Positions 26,220-34,134 of a stretch of 64,000 nucleotides of DNA are shown here, piece after piece (within the stretch, counting starts at the first letter, position 1; every line of letters starts with the position of its first letter). Location of the stretch: contig CAWUSE010000002.1 in NCBI GenBank assembly GCA_963925805.1, positions 221,050-285,049 on the forward strand, read 5' to 3'. The notes beneath the pieces are model-generated. The model searched no databases. It saw only the letters and a list, made by a program, of their open reading frames with translations, and was not told the origin of the DNA. The DNA comes from UBA10347 sp905182135 (GTDB lineage: Bacteria; Actinomycetota; Acidimicrobiia; Acidimicrobiales; UBA10347). The translations under genes were made by a program, and so were the position numbers.

Positions 26220-27122
26220 TTAACGCAATGCCGCAATACGCTTTTCGAGCGGCGGGTGAGACATCAAGAACTTACCAAGACCAGTGGGCACGCCGGGCTT
26301 GATGCCAAACGCTGAAACCTCGTCGGGTAATGGTTGCCCAGGATGCTGACGTTGCAGCGCCTCGAGCGCTCCGATCATTTTGGGAGCCCCTGACAACGCT
26401 GCGGCACCAGCGTCAGCCTTGTACTCACGACGACGGCTGAACCACATGACGATCATGGATGCGAAGAAACCCAAGACAACCTGCAACACCATGTAGAGGA
26501 TGAAGTACGCACCACGCCCACCACGACCCATCGCGCTCGTGATAGCCGACGCGAGAACGCGTGCAATCAGGATCACGACGGTGTTGAGCACGCCTTGAAT
26601 GAGCGTCATGGTGACCATGTCACCATTCGCAACGTGCGAAATCTCATGAGCCAGCACCGCCTCGGCCTCATCGGCGCTCATGTTCCTTAGCAAACCAACG
26701 CTGACCGCGACGAGAGCATCATTTCGTTTCGCTCCAGTGGCGAACGCGTTGACATCGTCAGATGGATAAATCGCCACGTCCGGCATAGCGATGCCAGCCG
26801 CAGCGGCTTGGCGCCCAACCGTGTCCAAGAGCCACTTCTCAACGTCGTTCTGCGGGGCAGTAATCACTTGCGCGCCGGTACTGCGCAACGCAATCTTCTT
26901 CGACATCGCAAGAGAGAAGAACGCTCCGCCGAAACCAAAGATCGCAGAGAAGATTGTGATGGCGATGATACTCGACGGCTCGAGGCCAAACAGTGCGGCT
27001 ACACCGGTGAACAGAGCGATTGCCGCAATATTGGTTCCGATAAGCAAGCCCATACGCATGCCGAAGCCACTGCCGGGCTTCTTTCCCTGCGGCTTCATCT
27101 CGTTGAGGTCGGAAATATCCAT
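26220..27122 (-). CDS. htpX: HtpX-like membrane metalloprotease (M48)
   Basis: 300 residues. Two N-terminal membrane helices (about 24-45 and 51-73) precede the zinc motif HEISH in VLAHEISHVANGD, with the third ligand Glu in RRREYKADAGAAALSG. Two more hydrophobic helices lie between the motifs (about 170-215). HtpX cleaves misfolded membrane proteins on the cytoplasmic side. The N-terminal ~20 residues are polar and Lys/Pro-rich. Confidence 0.93.
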   Translation of the reverse strand: MDISDLNEMKPQGKKPGSGFGMRMGLLIGTNIAAIALFTGVAALFGLEPSSIIAITIFSAIFGFGGAFFSLAMSKKIALRSTGAQVITAPQNDVEKWLLDTVGRQAAAAGIAMPDVAIYPSDDVNAFATGAKRNDALVAVSVGLLRNMSADEAEAVLAHEISHVANGDMVTMTLIQGVLNTVVILIARVLASAITSAMGRGGRGAYFILYMVLQVVLGFFASMIVMWFSRRREYKADAGAAALSGAPKMIGALEALQRQHPGQPLPDEVSAFGIKPGVPTGLGKFLMSHPPLEKRIAALR

Positions 27123-27248
27123 ATGTCACGGGCCCTTTTCTGAACATGATGTGGCTGCCCAAGACAAAGACGGCAGACCTCAAATTCTATCTTCTTTCGC
27201 TATTCCCGCTCTGTCGTTACCTCTACCTAAAACTGACGAAGACCAACT

Positions 27249-27591
27249 TTGGCCGAGGAGCTCAATGACACAGTCGGCCATGGCGGTGCGGCCCGATCTT
27301 CGGGCGATGCTATTGGAGACCACCACCTGGCCTGCACCAGCAGGTGGTCCATCAGCACTCTCGTTGGTTTACATCTCGGCGGACTCTGCACCATCGCCAA
27401 CGAACTCCCGGGCGAGGTCACCGTCACGACCCGAGCGACTACTCATGATTGGGCTGCACCCACCAATGAGGTTCTCATAGACCACGGGCATCTCGCAGTC
27501 AACAACAGAACCCGTAACGGTCACCTTCGATCCAGAGGGCCACGACACCCAGGTCATCGTGACTCACTCTGAAATGCCCAGCCAGGAATAG
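27249..27591 (+). pseudogene. Degraded SRPBCC/AHSA1-type gene
   Basis: Two stretches in different frames resemble one AHSA1-like protein. Frame 3 (27249 onward) gives SRWSISTLVGLHLGGLCTIA followed by NELPGEV, like the usual VGGxYRIxNxLPDGE segment. After a frame change, VTVTFDPEGHDTQVIVTHSE runs to a stop at 27589-27591, like the terminal strands. The C-terminal helix is missing. Assignment rests on pattern memory only, so confidence is modest. Confidence 0.35.
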
Positions 27592-27932
27592 CCCAGCGCA
27601 CCTACGACCCCATCGAGGCGCGATTCCAACGCACAACATGCCTGCGGCGCAACTGGGACCCAAACCGAACCGGGTGGCTGGCGCTTGGTGTAAATCGAAC
27701 TAATCGCCACAGCCGCCGCCGAGGTCGGGAACAATCATGCGAACCTTGGTCGTGGGCATGCCAGGCGTCTCCCATACCCCGGTGCGGGCGCCGGACAGTA
27801 CTTGAGTTCTGCTCCAAATCGTGGCCGTCTCTCCCTGCTACTGGGCCAGGGTCACTCGTGGCTCAATGCGGCCGCATGGCTCAATGGGGCCGCATGGCTC
27901 AACGCACGCGCATCTGGAGCACGTGCCTTCGA
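27592..27932. other. Intergenic region between the SRPBCC relic and plsX
   Basis: About 340 bases with no convincing gene. It contains the three-copy 18-bp repeat listed separately, close to the plsX stop. Confidence 0.5.
27856..27909. repeat. 18-bp tandem repeat, three imperfect copies
   Basis: Copies start at 27856, 27874 and 27892 and share GTGGCTCAA/ATGGCTCAA cores. In one plus-strand frame they encode the six-residue unit (S/A)WLN(A/G)(A/R), but that ORF has no other support. Confidence 0.85.
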
Positions 27933-28919
27933 TTACTCGGTACCCAGAGCCGCGGTGAGTTTGCCGACCAAGTCAGTCTCAGCCAACTCATGAGCTGCGC
28001 GGGCAGCATTAAGGATCGCCGTGGCTGACGACGAGCCGTGGCTAATCATGCACACGCCCTTGACACCAACAAGTGCGGCGCCACCCACCGAGTCAGGATT
28101 CGCTCGTTCATAGAGCGGAGCCAACGCAGGGAGCAGCAACTCGGCGCCTTGTCGTGCTTCGTCAGAAGAGTCGAACGCTCCGAGCAGCGCGTCGATGATT
28201 GCCATGGCGGCGCCTTCGAGCGACTTCAGTGCCACATTGCCGGTGAAGCCATCGGTCACGATTACGTCGACATCTCCGCCGAGTAGGTCGCGCCCTTCAA
28301 CATTGCCGATGAAGTTGGCACCGATGGCCTGTTGCCATTCAGATTCGTTGAGCAGCGGGTACGCGGCTTTGGTGAGCGGCGAGCCCTTGCTCGCTTCTTC
28401 ACCGTTCGAAAGCAAACCTACGCGGGGTACTTCAATTCCGAAGCGGGCCCGTGCGTACACAGTGCCCATACGAGCAAACAGCGCAAGTAGTTCGGGGGTG
28501 CAGTCAACGTTGGCCCCGGCATCGATCAAAATGTTTGGTGTCCCGCCGCCAAACATAGGAAGTGGGGTCGCGATAGCTGGCCGGCCAACGCCTTTGATGC
28601 GTTTCATCCGCAGGGTCGCAGCGGTAAGCGCAGCGCCGGTATTTCCAGCCGAAATCATGCCCGAAGCCCGACCGTCGCGCACCGCTTCTGCGGCGCGCAC
28701 GAGGCTGGAGTCCTTCTTAGTCCGGACGCTCTTGGTGGGGTCCTCGTCCATGGCGATGACCTCGGACGCCGGAATCACCTCGAGTGAGGTTTCACCAATG
28801 TCTTCAGGTCGCCCGACGAGGACAACCGGAATACCTTCGTCAGCCGCGAGCTGCGCGCCAGCGACAATTTGGGCTGGCGCATGGTCGCCACCCATGGCAT
28901 CGATGGCGATTGGGAGCAT
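27933..28919 (-). CDS. plsX: Phosphate acyltransferase PlsX
   Basis: 328 residues. It starts IAIDAMGGDHAP, the family hallmark, with GMISAGNTGAALTAA, LIDAGANVDC and IVTDGFTGNVALKSLEG further on. PlsX makes acyl-phosphate from acyl-ACP for PlsY in phospholipid synthesis. It follows rpmF by 18 bases, a pairing conserved across bacteria, and links to acpP elsewhere in the window. Confidence 0.98.
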   Translation of the reverse strand: MLPIAIDAMGGDHAPAQIVAGAQLAADEGIPVVLVGRPEDIGETSLEVIPASEVIAMDEDPTKSVRTKKDSSLVRAAEAVRDGRASGMISAGNTGAALTAATLRMKRIKGVGRPAIATPLPMFGGGTPNILIDAGANVDCTPELLALFARMGTVYARARFGIEVPRVGLLSNGEEASKGSPLTKAAYPLLNESEWQQAIGANFIGNVEGRDLLGGDVDVIVTDGFTGNVALKSLEGAAMAIIDALLGAFDSSDEARQGAELLLPALAPLYERANPDSVGGAALVGVKGVCMISHGSSSATAILNAARAAHELAETDLVGKLTAALGTE

Positions 28920-28937
28920 AAGTGGCTAACGCTCTCG

Positions 28938-29117
28938 TCAGTCGACGTCAATGACCTGGCGGCCGCCATAGTGACCGCAATGGCCACACACACGGTGCGG
29001 AACCTTTACGAGACCGCACTGTGGGCACATGCTGCGCGCAGGGGCCTTGAGCGACCAGTTTGAAGCCCGGCGAGCACGAGTTTTCGCCTTGGAGGTCTTC
29101 TTCTTTGGAACTGCCAT
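28938..29117 (-). CDS. rpmF: 50S ribosomal protein L32
   Basis: 59 residues, short enough to be missed by length filters. The start MAVPKKKTSKAKTRARRA is the classic bL32 N-terminus, and two CxxC pairs (CPQC at 31-34, CGHC at 44-47) make the zinc ribbon of the C+ form. It lies between yceD and plsX as expected. Confidence 0.97.
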   Translation of the reverse strand: MAVPKKKTSKAKTRARRASNWSLKAPARSMCPQCGLVKVPHRVCGHCGHYGGRQVIDVD

Positions 29118-29369
29118 GGGGCTCTCCCGGGTTTACGAACGACTCGGCAGACTACCGGCGCCAGGCCCAATTCAGCTCTCAGACAATGACTTCTTTACCA
29201 GATAACCCAAAAAAGTAGCCAGTACAGACAGAAGTGAGCTCCCAGGATCGCCGATCATGCAGCTCAGACAGCGTTTGCGGAGCAAAGTCGACATGCCAAG
29301 GACCGTAAAGTCACCGAGTTCACACAGGATGTGGAATGCAGCAACGGATCAGGACAATCCCAACTAACG

Positions 29370-29882
29370 CTAATTGTCGAAGGTGATCTCAGACAATGCG
29401 GCCCAGCGCGGGTCACCGGGGGACTCGACATCAGGTTCGGGTTCGACAGCGACAGTGGTCGGAAATCGGCTCGGGTCCGGACCGGCGCAATCTTCACTGC
29501 ACAAAGGGGCGATAGGTAGGTTGAGCAGGACTGCCTCGCGAATCATCGGCTCGAGATCGACCTCGTTCTCTGCCAGAAGGTATGTTTCGCCTTCGATCGG
29601 TCGGGTCTGAAACACCTCTCGCAGCCTTATATTGCTCGAACCATCGCGGTCTTCGAGACAACGCCGGCATGGGCCAATCCAGTCGACCGTGATCAACCCT
29701 TGCGCGATTATTTCTTCGCCAGCGCCCTCTAGTTGCAGATCGAGGTGCAACTGCGTGGCTCGAACTTCGGCAGTTCCAAGCACCACACCATCTGGCGGCG
29801 GCACAGATAGCTCGAACCGGCTCTGCTTTCCAGGCTGGCGCTTGAGCGGTGTGATGTCGACGACAAGGGCCGACTTGGCCAT
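29370..29882 (-). CDS. yceD: YceD/DUF177 family protein
   Basis: 170 residues. The family motif GPCRRCLE (Cys71/Cys74 region) and the later LPIAPLCSEDCAGPDP are both present, giving a probable metal-binding Cys pair set. YceD/DUF177 proteins are almost always upstream of rpmF and have been tied to 23S rRNA accumulation. A 252-base gap separates it from rpmF, longer than usual; no gene is visible there. Confidence 0.92.
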   Translation of the reverse strand: MAKSALVVDITPLKRQPGKQSRFELSVPPPDGVVLGTAEVRATQLHLDLQLEGAGEEIIAQGLITVDWIGPCRRCLEDRDGSSNIRLREVFQTRPIEGETYLLAENEVDLEPMIREAVLLNLPIAPLCSEDCAGPDPSRFPTTVAVEPEPDVESPGDPRWAALSEITFDN

Positions 29883-29885
29883 GGG

Positions 29886-30506
29886 CTAGTACTCCTGAGC
29901 TTCAGGCGGGAGCGGCGCTTGCATGGGGTCACCCATTGGCGATGGTCGCTCATTGAGCGGGGGTTGTGTTGGTGCGAGAACCTGCTCATCGAGTTCGTCA
30001 AGTAGGTCGCCTTGCAATTTGGCCCGGCCAGCACCGACCTGCCGCAGTGTTCGTTGCAACACATTCTCGAAGCTTCCAAGCTTCTGATCGCAATAGTCCT
30101 CGGCTTCAAGGCGTAGTTGACGAGATTCGGCTTCGGCTGTCTCGAGGACCTTGCGAGCGCGAGCCTCGGCAGCCTTAACTACTTGGGTTCGCTGCACCAT
30201 CTGTTCAGCACGATTACGAGCCAAAGCAACAATCTCGTCGCCTTCTCGCCGAATTTTGGCGCGGAACTCTTCGCGTTCCTTCAACAACCACCTAGCGGAA
30301 CGAAGTTCCTCAGGCATATTGGCCTGAATCTCATCGATCCGGGCAAGGACCTCGTCCTTGTTAATTGTTGAGCTAGCAGACAGAGGAAGCGCGCGAGCTG
30401 ACTCGATCACGTAGCGAAGCTCAGCTACGAGATCGGCAACACCAGCAGGCGCGCCCTGAGCAGGCGCGGCTCCGTCTCTGTCATCGAATGGACGGGAATC
30501 AGTCAC
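29886..30506 (-). CDS. SepIVA-like DivIVA-domain coiled-coil protein
   Basis: 206 residues. A long central coiled coil (about 45-150) is rich in Glu, Arg and Ala, followed by a Pro-rich tail. The N-terminal half has a DivIVA-like heptad pattern. In mycobacteria the essential division/elongation factor SepIVA lies next to the DUF177 gene and rnc; here the same neighbour order yceD-this-coaD supports orthology. The stop is three bases before yceD, and the start overlaps coaD by eight bases. Confidence 0.75.
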   Translation of the reverse strand: MTDSRPFDDRDGAAPAQGAPAGVADLVAELRYVIESARALPLSASSTINKDEVLARIDEIQANMPEELRSARWLLKEREEFRAKIRREGDEIVALARNRAEQMVQRTQVVKAAEARARKVLETAEAESRQLRLEAEDYCDQKLGSFENVLQRTLRQVGAGRAKLQGDLLDELDEQVLAPTQPPLNERPSPMGDPMQAPLPPEAQEY

Positions 30507-30984
30507 TACCGTCTATTTTGGCACGCAAACGTGCCAAAACCGGACCAGGCACCATGGAACTTACGTCACCTTCAAGTCGAGCTATCTCGCGAATGTACTT
30601 CGAAGCGATAAAAGCACTCGAGGTTGTGGACGGCAAGAACATGGTCTCGACCCCCGAAAGCTGCCTGTTTATTTGCGCTTGCTGAAGCTCACTTTCAAAA
30701 TCAGCAGCGGCCCGCAGGCCTTTGATGATGAAGTCAACCTCATACTCCTCGGCCAGCGTCACAACCAGACCGGTGTGCATCATGGGTCGGACATTCTCGA
30801 CCCCGTCGAAGACCTCACCGATAATTTCGCAACGCTCGGCCAACGTAAAGACACCGCTTCCCTTTCCGGGATTGCCGACGGCTGCGACGATGACTTCGTC
30901 AAAGACCTGAGCTGCCGTGGCGACGATCTCGACGTGTCCGTTGTGAATCGGGTCGAAGGACCCCGGGTAAAGCACTCGTGTCAC
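30499..30984 (-). CDS. coaD: Phosphopantetheine adenylyltransferase
   Basis: 161 residues from GTG 30984, with AGGGAG seven bases upstream; the longer open frame upstream has no similarity. RVLYPGSFDPIHNGHVEIV includes the nucleotidyltransferase HxGH motif (HNGH), and the second motif is near STTSSAFIASKYIREIA. It makes dephospho-CoA from phosphopantetheine and ATP. Confidence 0.97.
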   Translation of the reverse strand: MTRVLYPGSFDPIHNGHVEIVATAAQVFDEVIVAAVGNPGKGSGVFTLAERCEIIGEVFDGVENVRPMMHTGLVVTLAEEYEVDFIIKGLRAAADFESELQQAQINRQLSGVETMFLPSTTSSAFIASKYIREIARLEGDVSSMVPGPVLARLRAKIDGSD

Positions 30985-31018
30985 GCGTTGGGCTCCCTTA
31001 GCACTGCGCCGGCGTTTC

Positions 31019-31546
31019 TCAGGATCCGAAATCGGGTCCGCTGACGATACTGACCACGGTACTTCCATAGGTACGCTCACGTAACATTTCCCACGGCTCA
31101 GCAACCTCGATTCGATGATTCGATTCGGCCACAAACAGTCCTGCCTGGGTGGCCAACAATAGTTCGTCCCATTCGTCGAAGCCATAGGGAGGATCTGCCA
31201 GCACTACGTCGTGGTGTCCAGCCGTCGCAACCCAGCGCATCGAATCGGCGGCCACGACCGTCGCCTGCTCGCCGAAGCCAAGGGTTTCAATGTTCTTTCG
31301 CACTGCCGCCAACGCGCTGCGGTCTCGTTCGACGAATGTTGCGTGAGTAGCCCCGCGACTCAAGGCCTCGAGGCCGAGCGCTCCGCTGCCAGCGAACAGA
31401 TCAACAAACGTAGCGTCCTCGATCGCGTCAAGGCTGAACAAGGCATTGAAGGTTGCCTCGCGGACTCGGTCGGTCGTTGGTCGAGTTGTCAAGCCGTCGG
31501 GAACAACCAGCCGTCGCCCGCGTGCTGATCCAGCAACTATTCGCAC
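31019..31546 (-). CDS. rsmD: 16S rRNA (guanine966-N2)-methyltransferase RsmD
   Basis: 175 residues from GTG 31546 (VRIVAGSARGRRL), the normal RsmD start; a longer open frame upstream is antisense to a real small gene. AdoMet motif FVDLFAGSGALGLEALSRGA and catalytic DPPY (VVLADPPYGFDEW) are present. Thirty-four bases separate it from coaD, a conserved pair. Confidence 0.96.
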   Translation of the reverse strand: MRIVAGSARGRRLVVPDGLTTRPTTDRVREATFNALFSLDAIEDATFVDLFAGSGALGLEALSRGATHATFVERDRSALAAVRKNIETLGFGEQATVVAADSMRWVATAGHHDVVLADPPYGFDEWDELLLATQAGLFVAESNHRIEVAEPWEMLRERTYGSTVVSIVSGPDFGS

Positions 31547-31630
31547 CGCTCCAGTATGCCCGGCAGTTGCAGCCCATGTGTACGAGGCGACAAGCTCCCC
31601 GAGATGGCTGCCTCCCAGTAGAGTCGAGCG

Positions 31631-31804
31631 ATGGACGTGCCTGACGAGATCATCTGTGTCGAGTGCCAGGGAACCTGCTATCGCCTGACCCAACGGCCCG
31701 ACGATGACCCCTTCCTGCCCGGTGACTTCGTGGCCTATCGCTGCCCCGAGTGTGCCGAACGCTTCGACTTGGTCATGGAAGACGACGCTGACGAAGTTCA
31801 CTAG
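31631..31804 (+). CDS. Small zinc-ribbon protein (57 aa)
   Basis: ATG 31631 opens a frame with two Cys pairs, CVEC (9-12, with a further Cys at 16) and CPEC (39-42), 26 residues apart, an acidic tail (MEDDADEVH) and good codon use. It is divergent from rsmD. It is a plausible metal-binding protein of unknown role, overlooked because of its length. Confidence 0.7.
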   Translation: MDVPDEIICVECQGTCYRLTQRPDDDPFLPGDFVAYRCPECAERFDLVMEDDADEVH

Positions 31805-31856
31805 ATCTGAACGAAATCAGAGCCATCAGCACTGGTTTCGTCAAGTGGCGCTCGCT

Positions 31857-32465
31857 CTACTGTGGTGGGCGCCAGAAGCCGAGCAACGGTGGTGATCCCT
31901 CGACAGTGAGTTCACCAGTCTCCACGTATCCGTGCCGTTGGTAGAAGCCATAGTTTCGCGGATTGCTCGATTCGAGGTACGTGGGAAGGCCCAGAGCGTC
32001 TGACTCGGTAAGCATGGCACCGAGTACCTTGCTGCCAAGCCCCTGGCTTTGGCGGTCGGGACGGGCCCCAAGGATCCCAAGATACCAATGAGATTCTTGC
32101 GGACGAAGTTCAGCCATTGCAGCGCTGAGCTTGCCGGTAATTGCGATGCGGTCACCCAATTGTTCGACGAACGCCAACGTGAATGGCATCGCTTGGCCAT
32201 CGCGAAGCTTCTCGTTCTCAGAAGACGACGATTCGCTCGGTGCCGTCCACAACGCGACCGCTCCTTCGTCGACGATCGAGTGAATTACGTCGCCGGGCAG
32301 GCTTCGGGCGACCAGCAAACGTGCGAGCACCATGCCCGTCTTGACCGGAATGGTGCGTTCCGTCTCATAGATCCATTGCCAGATTGGATCGTCAGCGAAC
32401 GACACAGCGACGGTGTGTGCAACAGATTCACGGGCTTCTTGGCCAACACGACGGACCTCAGACAT
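31857..32465 (-). CDS. GNAT-family N-acetyltransferase
   Basis: 202 residues. Motif A is YLGILGARPDRQSQGLGSKVLG (about 128-149) with the QSQGLGS acetyl-CoA loop, and the motif B region reads LPTYLESSNPRNYGFYQRHGY. The shape resembles the actinobacterial puromycin-acetyltransferase-like subgroup, but the substrate cannot be inferred. Confidence 0.88.
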   Translation of the reverse strand: MSEVRRVGQEARESVAHTVAVSFADDPIWQWIYETERTIPVKTGMVLARLLVARSLPGDVIHSIVDEGAVALWTAPSESSSSENEKLRDGQAMPFTLAFVEQLGDRIAITGKLSAAMAELRPQESHWYLGILGARPDRQSQGLGSKVLGAMLTESDALGLPTYLESSNPRNYGFYQRHGYVETGELTVEGSPPLLGFWRPPQ

Positions 32466-32581
32466 AGCGGCTCTTCAGGACGCCGGTCCTCATGGTTTTG
32501 GGTTCGCGCTTCAGCCCTCTCCGCGTGGCCAATCCAGCCGTTAGGGATTTTATGTAGACGTTCATGGCACCATCTTGGAGC

Positions 32582-33253
32582 ATGGAAGAACCTGAACCAG
32601 CATCCCCGTGGGCGCTCCAGCTCGCCGCCCGGGTTGAGAAACTCAGCCCGCCAAGCACTGCCGCGGTCTGCGCCGCAGCTGCGCTTGCCACAATCGCCTT
32701 GCTCGACGACGAACGCTCGCAGCCCAATGGCATCTGGCACACCCCAGTCCAGACGTGGAATGGCGAACGGATCAGAAAGATCGTTCGACGCGCTCGAGCA
32801 TCGGCATGGGAGCGCGCCCAGTCTGTCGGTGGCGTCACGGTCCTTCATGACGGTGCCGAGGTGCGAGCCTTCGTGCCATCACCAATGGACCAGGCCCCAC
32901 GCGAAGTCACCAAGCTGCAGATCCAGTCCACGTCATTAGACGAAGTCCAACCCATCAGTGCTCTGCCCAACCTCGCTCCCTCGACCCTGGTCATAGCTAT
33001 CACACCCCACTTCACTATGAGCTGGGGGAAACAAGCAGCCCAGAGCGCCCATGCCGGGCAACGGGCGTGGATGTTTGCCGACCCGATGGTGCAAGCTGCG
33101 TGGGATCACGCCGACCGCCCTCTGGTGGTGCTTCACCCTGATGCTGCGTTGTGGGATGCACTCGACGACGTTGCCACGACCCGCATACATGATGGCGGGT
33201 TCACCGAGATCCCGCCGGGCACGAACAGTTCGATTGCCTGGTTCACAATCTGA
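32582..33253 (+). CDS. Peptidyl-tRNA hydrolase 2-like protein
   Basis: 223 residues from ATG 32582 (ATG 32564 is also in frame). The C-terminal ~120 residues carry the Pth2 pattern: MSWGKQAAQSAHAGQRA, with conserved Lys, Gln and His, then PLVVLHPDAALWDAL and HDGGFTEIPPGT. The N-terminal ~110 residues (a helical ERIRKIVRRARASAWERA segment and a short beta region) are extra compared with archaeal Pth2. It probably hydrolyses peptidyl-tRNA or is a derived member. Confidence 0.75.
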   Translation: MEEPEPASPWALQLAARVEKLSPPSTAAVCAAAALATIALLDDERSQPNGIWHTPVQTWNGERIRKIVRRARASAWERAQSVGGVTVLHDGAEVRAFVPSPMDQAPREVTKLQIQSTSLDEVQPISALPNLAPSTLVIAITPHFTMSWGKQAAQSAHAGQRAWMFADPMVQAAWDHADRPLVVLHPDAALWDALDDVATTRIHDGGFTEIPPGTNSSIAWFTI

Positions 33254-33504
33254 CAACGGCCCGCCACGGCTCGCGATCGGTCCCATGCTGCGGCTGCCCC
33301 AGCCTTAAGCCCAAGCGAAACGGGAACTACCTCAGTCTGGAAGGGAGCCGACTGTGGGCGTCTTGCTGATTCTCCCCGTGGATTGTGCTGGTGTTGCTCA
33401 GCACGGCCTCTACATCACGCACCGTCTCGATCGACGAGACAGGTGCAGCTTCCACCGCTGGAATTGCGCCACGACCGACGCCGACGGTGCCGCTTGAGAA
33501 TTCT

Positions 33505-33968
33505 CGAAGGCTTCTCGCTGGCTCGCATGCGGGCCGTGGTGACCAGCAGGGCAAAGGCATCGGTCGCTCCATCGCCTTGCTCCTAGCCGAAGCAGGCGCC
33601 GACGTGATCGTCAGCGCACGCGCTCAAAGCGACGTCACCGCTGTGGCAACAGAGATCACTGCCCTAGGGCGCTGCGGCTGGGCGTACGGCCACCGTCGTT
33701 CGATCATAAACATTTCGTCTGCTGCTGCTCGTGGAGCTAGGCCAAGGTAAACGTTTTCGAAGCGGCCGTGAATCCGTTGACAGCGACGTTCTCTTTTGAG
33801 TTCGCCCCTAACGTTTAGATCAAGGCCGTGTCACCGAGGCCCGTGGCGACGCAGAACTTCATCGAGAGCATTGGCTATGAGAGCGAGCACAAGGACATGG
33901 CCAACACGCAACTGCGGATTCCGCTTGGACGAATCGGGACTGAGCCTGACACCCGTGCCGCTGTGTGA
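33505..33968 (+). pseudogene. Decayed short-chain dehydrogenase gene
   Basis: Segment one (frame 1) reads GKGIGRSIALLLAEAGADVI then VSARAQSD, the SDR NAD(P)-binding start with a corrupted TGxxxGIG. About 60-70 codons are then missing before SIINISSAAA. After a frame change, FSFEFAPNV, a TAG stop, then IKAVSPRPVATQNFIESIGY and PLGRIGTEPDTRAAV follow. The YxxxK catalytic site is gone. Deletion, frameshift and stop make loss of function clear. Confidence 0.75.
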
Positions 33969-34134
33969 ACAAATGTGCCGTCGGGCAAGGCGCCGAGTCA
34001 GTCATAGAAGGAGCACGACACTGGTAGGTGCGGTTTATTGCTCGTGTTTCGCAGATCATCATTTCGAACCACGCGCATCATGTCTCAACCGGCCATCGCA
34101 TCCGCTCGCACCAACGACATTCTTGCTAGTCCTG

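Noticed and set aside
31547..31801. N-terminal extension of rsmD to 31801
   Set aside because: The extension has no methyltransferase similarity and is antisense to the convincing zinc-ribbon ORF; GTG 31546 gives the normal start.
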